Shown here: positions 59,854 to 64,000 of the stretch, piece after piece
Numbering within the stretch: position 1 is the first letter of the stretch
How the letters are laid out: each line of letters begins with the position of its first letter
DNA from: Alviniconcha marisindica
Taxonomy: Eukaryota; Mollusca; Gastropoda; Provannidae
DNA: 64,000 nt
NCBI GenBank assembly: GCA_018857735.1
Contig: JABMCL010003710.1
Coordinates: 20,001 to 84,000 of the forward strand
Direction: 5' to 3'
The notes under the pieces: generated by a model
What the model was told of the DNA's origin: nothing
Seen by the model: the letters and a program-made list of their open reading frames with translations, nothing else
Databases searched by the model: none
Program-made: the position numbers and the translations under genes

Positions 59854-60210
59854 CACACAATCTGCACATTTTCGGGGTAATCCCCCTTCTCAAGCGACAA
59901 AACGACACTTAAACAACAGTTAAACGGTTAAAAACGATGAAAAATGAGATTAAAAAGGAACTTATCTTCTGTTTGGTTCGGTTGTTGTTCTCTTTTCGAG
60001 TGCTTGGAGAATGTTAAAGAATGAAGAACGTCATTGTCATGCCAACATTCTTCAAAGCACTGGACAAGAGAACAGCAACTCAACCAAATAGAAGATAAGT
60101 TCCTTTTTAATCTCATTTTTCATCGTTTTTAACCGTTTAACTGTTGTTTAAGTGCCGTTTTGTCGCTTGACGAAGGGGATTACGCCGAAAATTTGCGGAT
60201 TGTGTGTATG
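59854..60210. mobile_element. Family D fold-back element (copy 4), about 160-bp arms
   Basis: The left arm (59854-60013) and the right arm (60043-60210) are reverse complements with few mismatches over about 160 bp. Landmarks are ATTTTCGGGGTAATCCCCC against GGGGATTACGCCGAAAATTT, ACAACAGTTAAACGGTTAAA against TTTAACCGTTTAACTGTTG, and AAAAAGGAACTTATCTTCT against AGAAGATAAGTTCCTTTTTA. The loop is only about 30 bp. There is no reading frame. It sits in the intron before the last C2 exon. Confidence 0.92.
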
Positions 60211-60663
60211 TCATAATAAATAAGGCAGCGTTCATTTGTCTCTTTTATGTGTTTGGATCTTGTTTTAGAACGCTAGCGGTCATTCTTGTTTTTTTGTTTT
60301 GTTTTGTTTTTAATTAAAAGGCTTCCAGGGAAATGTTCTGTACATTATGTAGAAAGATGATTTCTGCATCAAGCGCTTTAAGGCATCTGATGATGAGTTA
60401 TCAGATTGAGAGCTGCGAAGTCGCTGTCCTTTGAAGTGGACAAGAGATGGACTGCAGGATCATCTCAACTGTAACCGCGCGCGAGCGACCGCTGTCGTGG
60501 TTACGTAACCAGGCGACCCGGGCCATCGCGCACGTGCTACAGTAGCTCTTCGTCTGACAATGCTGTGAAAAATGTCTAGGGTTACAAATGTCACTGACAC
60601 ATAGTTAAGTGCACGTTCGAGTTACGCCAACAGAACAATGGATATGACATGTTCTTATTCCAG
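60211..60663 (+). other. 3' part of intron before the last exon
   Basis: No repeat recognised apart from T-rich runs near 60285-60315. Ends in TGTTCTTATTCCAG, a good acceptor. Confidence 0.65.
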
Positions 60664-60732
60664 AGAGCTTCAGAAGAGCGATGAAAGTAAACGTCTCCTG
60701 GTTTCCATATGGCACAAAGATCTTCGTTCAGG
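60664..60732 (+). CDS. RGS3-like protein, C2 exon 4 (last in window)
   Basis: The first base completes Leu935, then 22 codons (ELQKSDESKRLLVSIWHKDLRS, 936-957) and two bases of a Gly codon before GTGAGT at 60733. K-R-L-L-V-S-I-W is C2 strand 6. In calcium-binding C2 domains this is followed by D-x-D in loop 3; here W-H-K-D keeps only one aspartate. With the gap in loop 1 the domain is probably calcium-independent, as proposed for RGS3-type C2 domains. Strands 7 and 8 and any PDZ or RGS domain must be encoded to the right of the window. Confidence 0.87.
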
Positions 60733-60798
60733 GTGAGTCAGCCAGTCTTTGTCTCTGTGTCTTTCATTCTGTCTCTCTCAGTCTGTCTGCCTCTGGTG

Positions 60799-60803
60799 CG
60801 TGC

Positions 60804-60893
<90 letters not shown>

Positions 60894-60907
60894 CGCGCGC
60901 GCGCGCG
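60799..60907. repeat. (GT)n microsatellite with CG end
   Basis: A GT array starting 66 bases after the donor at 60733, ending in GCGCGCGC. Confidence 0.95.
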
Positions 60908-60909
60908 TT

Positions 60910-61615
60910 AGACAGGTATACAAGCATTGAACAATCGCTTGTGTGGGTGTGGGTGTGTCTGAGTGTTCATGACAAACAGTTTTAGAATCGCTGAACAATT
61001 ACAGTCGACATTGGTTGTATAATATAATTATACCCGAAAACAACATCCACGCTGTCAGGTAGGCCACGAAGCCCAACGTTACCCATGCCGTACTTTCACT
61101 GCATCAGAGCCGAGTGAAACTGTCTTGACTACAACGATCTCTACACCACGGCGGCAGCTTAATGTCTACAATCGGGGAAGGTGCTATGTTTGAGCAAACA
61201 AACCACCCGTCTTCGACGCCAAGAGAGGAATTATCACCTATTTGTACGGTAATCAACGAGAGGGAAGGTGTTTGTGTTGTAGGTAAGGTTGGTCAGACAG
61301 CGCATAGGTGGAAAAGGTTGATGTTCATCGTTTGACAATTCACTGTCTTGTTCCAATACGGGCTGGGAAAGCAGTTGTTCTTCGTCCTGAAGGGAGGACT
61401 TTGGTTTGAACAAAGACTTCGTTGGGAAAATGTTTAGTTTGAAGGACAGGGCAGAAAACCTTCTTTTGGTGTTACTGTTGGCTTACAAATGACGTCGTCG
61501 GCGAAAACAGGTCCTCGGCATACTGTGATAATTCTGTCTTTGGTGGCGACGACGTTGGCGACGATGTGAAATGTACGGTCCATCAGACGACCTCTTTTTC
61601 AAGCGATGAACCCTG
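60910..61615. other. No supported gene
   Basis: I searched for the next C2 exon (a Gly-starting phase-2 exon leading into a G-x-M-S-F-G type strand) and did not find one. Weak similarity to 62041-62160 suggests old duplicated sequence. Confidence 0.45.
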
Positions 61616-61618
61616 ACG

Positions 61619-61902
<284 letters not shown>

Positions 61903-62159
61903 TTTGCTTTTGTGAAACAAAATTGTTTATCAAACACAGTCACACTGCCTAGTACGGTCCACGAAACAAGACTTTTTCTCAGGCAGGCGCTGCAAGGCAT
62001 TAGGGTCGTGCAATCTGTGTATACCTAACTAACCGGACCGACGATTTCAACACAGGAGCCTTGCGCTCTACGGAAGGTGTTATATTTGATGAAGTAAACT
62101 GCGCGGGTCCTTCAGTGGAAGAGGCGAATAATCACCCACAGTGATTAAAGTGTGTAATT

Positions 62160-62935
62160 TACAGTCCTTAGGAAGAGAGAAAGGATTTGCCTTGCAGGCA
62201 AGGATTAACAGTGGACTGGCGCCAACAGCGAGTAAACAAAACAGGTCCGAGCTCACAGCGGCTGGTAGCAGTTTGCTCTACAGTCATTTCAAACCATCAG
62301 AGGATGTTACTTGGTAAATCAGGCAATTATCATTAAGAAGAGAGGTGTTCGTATTGCTAGCAAGGATTAACAGTGTACGTCGACAGAGAATAAACGAAAC
62401 AGATCTGAGTTCACCGCGGCTAGTACCTGTTTGCTCTGCAGTCATTTCGAACCATCATTTCGAACCATCAGAGGATGTTACCTGGTAAACCGTGCAATTA
62501 TCATTACGAGAAAAAGTAGTCGTTTTGCAGGCAGGGTTTAACCGCGGACGCCAACAGAGAACACAAAAACAGGTCTGAGCTCACAGCGGCCACTAGCTGT
62601 TTGGTCTGCAGTCATTTCTTAGCATCAGAGGATGTTACCTGGTAAATCGTACAATTATCATTAAGGAGAGAGAAGGTGTTTGTATTGCTGGCAAGGATTA
62701 ACAGTGGACTCCAACTGCGAATAAAAAAAAACAGGTCCGAGCTATCAGCGGCCGGTCGTAATCTGCTCTGTTATCGTCGCCGGCACAGCATCAGTTCTGT
62801 GAGAGGGAGGTTACCGGGTGAATCGTGCAACCTCAGAACTCAGGAGCTGTGTGAAAGTCGGGGTGGCCGTCCCACTAGTCCTGACGATCTATGTGGACGT
62901 AGAGCAACACCGAAGTAAATCGTGCAATTATGGCA
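62160..62935. repeat. Tandem array, four diverged copies of about 160-185 bp
   Basis: GCAAGGATTAACAGTG (or variants), ACAGGTC(C/T)GAGCT, CAGTCATTT, CATCAGAGGATGTTACCTGG, GTAAATCGTGCAATTATCAT recur in the same order at about 62160, 62328, 62505 and 62655. The second copy has an internal short duplication (CATTTCGAACCAT twice). The fourth is split by a B element. Confidence 0.85.
62831..62917 (+). mobile_element. Family B retroposon, 87 bp, 10-bp TSD
   Basis: CCTCAGAACTCAGGAGCTGT GTGAAAGTCGGGGTGGCCGT to TATGTGGACGTAGAGCAACA CCG. AATCGTGCAA at 62821-62830 and 62918-62927 is a perfect duplication of the host array. Confidence 0.93.
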
Positions 62936-63112
62936 ATGGTCCTACCATCGGCTGCCACTCGCTAAAACTGCCGTGATAGTGTAGCAGTACACTGCGCATT
63001 GGAACTGTGCAGTGTGAAACAGCGTGTGTTTTTTAACGTGGATTTTGAATTCCTTTGACACAAAAGACTTTGAAGTGACTGCAGCTTGGGTCTGTGGTGC
63101 TTTGACCTCCAC

Positions 63113-63208
63113 AGTTCAGGAGCTGTGTGAAAGTCGAGGTGGCCGCCCTGGGCTCCCCGTCGCGAATAGTCCGCACGGTCTCTGTAGACTAAAGCGACAT
63201 TGAACTCG
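63113..63208 (+). mobile_element. Family B retroposon
   Basis: AGTTCAGGAGCTGTGTGAAA GTCGAGGTGGCCGCCCTGG ... GTCTCTGTAGACTAAAGCGA CATTGAA. Confidence 0.88.
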
Positions 63209-63209
63209 A

Positions 63210-64000
63210 ACTTCGGCCTTCTTGCCTTTTACGTCGATGACGATTCAGTTCGCCATTTCGATGTTTGAAGGAGGAGGAGGCAGAGAGAGAGAGTGGGACA
63301 TTGATTGATTGGTGATCGCTGTTAGATATTATAGATCTGTCCTCCGCTCTGGAGCAGATTCACTGCGCTTTGCATGTGGTTCTGAGTCAGTGACTGTAGC
63401 TTTCTGTGGCACTTTTTGAATATTCACCGAAGTGGTGTACTTACAGCGCATTTTGGTTGTTGCAAGGCTGGTGCCACATGAAACTGCTGCCATTTCGGTG
63501 CGTTCTGTGTACACCATACAACCACGCACCATGTCACATCACTTCATGCAAAGCCGCAAGATCATTATGATACAAAGAAACAGAGTGGGGGGGGGGGGGG
63601 GGGGGGGGGGGGCGGAATCCATTTTGGTTTGCTGTCTTTTTGGAGAACCAAAATGTGATGGATTCGCTGAAGCGATTTTAAAGGATGTGAATAGTTTGTT
63701 TTGTTTTTCTCGGGATTTCCTCAGTAAGCAGTCACGGAACTCTCTACCGCTCCTGTCTTTGATCCTTCCCGTCTTTTTCACTGAGAGGTTTCACCCGGTA
63801 ATACCTTAATCTTCCACAATTAGCGGCACTTATCTCACGTCCAGGACAAATTGCTAGTCAAAGAGGTCCCTCGCTTGTTAGAAACTGGGCTCTGGTAGAA
63901 AGGTGTGATCCGCCTGTAAACTGACCACCCACCCGTTAAACTGCTCGCCCGCCTACCTCGGTCCAGTTTCGTTTTCACAGCCTTGCTCATTCCTACCCCT
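63210..64000. other. No supported gene
   Basis: A G run of about 24 at 63587-63612; no exon recognised. The 125-codon frame across the G run has no known motif. Confidence 0.45.

Overview
The window is nuclear DNA from an animal, most likely a marine mollusc (probably a gastropod). That placement is an inference from style: small coding exons far apart in very repeat-rich DNA, tRNA-headed short interspersed elements, (CA)n, (GA)n, (CT)n and (CGTG)n microsatellites every 1-2 kb, and many runs of 15 or more G or C. There are no operons, rRNA genes, CRISPR arrays or functional tRNA genes.

One protein-coding gene can be supported firmly, on the + strand. A 2.6 kb exon (32141-34743) encodes about 865 residues of Ser/Gln/Gly/His-rich, probably disordered protein with three separate internal repeat systems. 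It joins in phase to four small exons (55250-55300, 55952-56010, 56804-56901, 60664-60732). Spliced, these encode most of a C2 domain that looks most like the C2 domain of regulator of G-protein signalling 3 (RGS3). The C2 domain is unfinished at the last exon and no RGS domain lies in the window, so the gene continues to the right. The big exon opens with a splice acceptor, so at least one 5' exon lies to the left.

The 20.5 kb intron between the big exon and the C2 exons holds a 3.4 kb block (35213-38640) of different character. It contains no recognised SINE, is AT-rich, and is bounded by 27-bp inverted repeats that sit against GT microsatellites. Inside it, on the - strand, is a plausible tiny two-exon gene of 42 codons with a consensus donor and acceptor, a stop codon and an AATAAA signal. 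It is a candidate only.

The rest is a dense library of short mobile elements. I call them A (tRNA-headed SINE, about 290-320 bp), A' (same body, different tail), B (about 87-107 bp), E (about 165-190 bp, with an ATG/ATC-repeat tail), F (about 50 bp), C (an element often found as an inverted pair), D (large fold-back elements) and G (an ATA-started element that runs into CA arrays). Exact target-site duplications of 10-14 bp can be read around many copies. Several insertions are nested: E in F, E in A', E beside A, F in C. Tandem satellites occur at 16276-17280 (about 165 bp), 29349-29608 (52 bp x 5), 42636-42746 (37 bp x 3) and 62160-62935 (about 170 bp x 4).

Layout: 1-32140 is repeat-rich 5' intron or flank; 32141-34743 the large coding exon; 34744-55249 a giant intron with the SINE-poor block and the antisense candidate; 55250-60732 the C2 exons; 60733-64000 an intron continuing rightwards.
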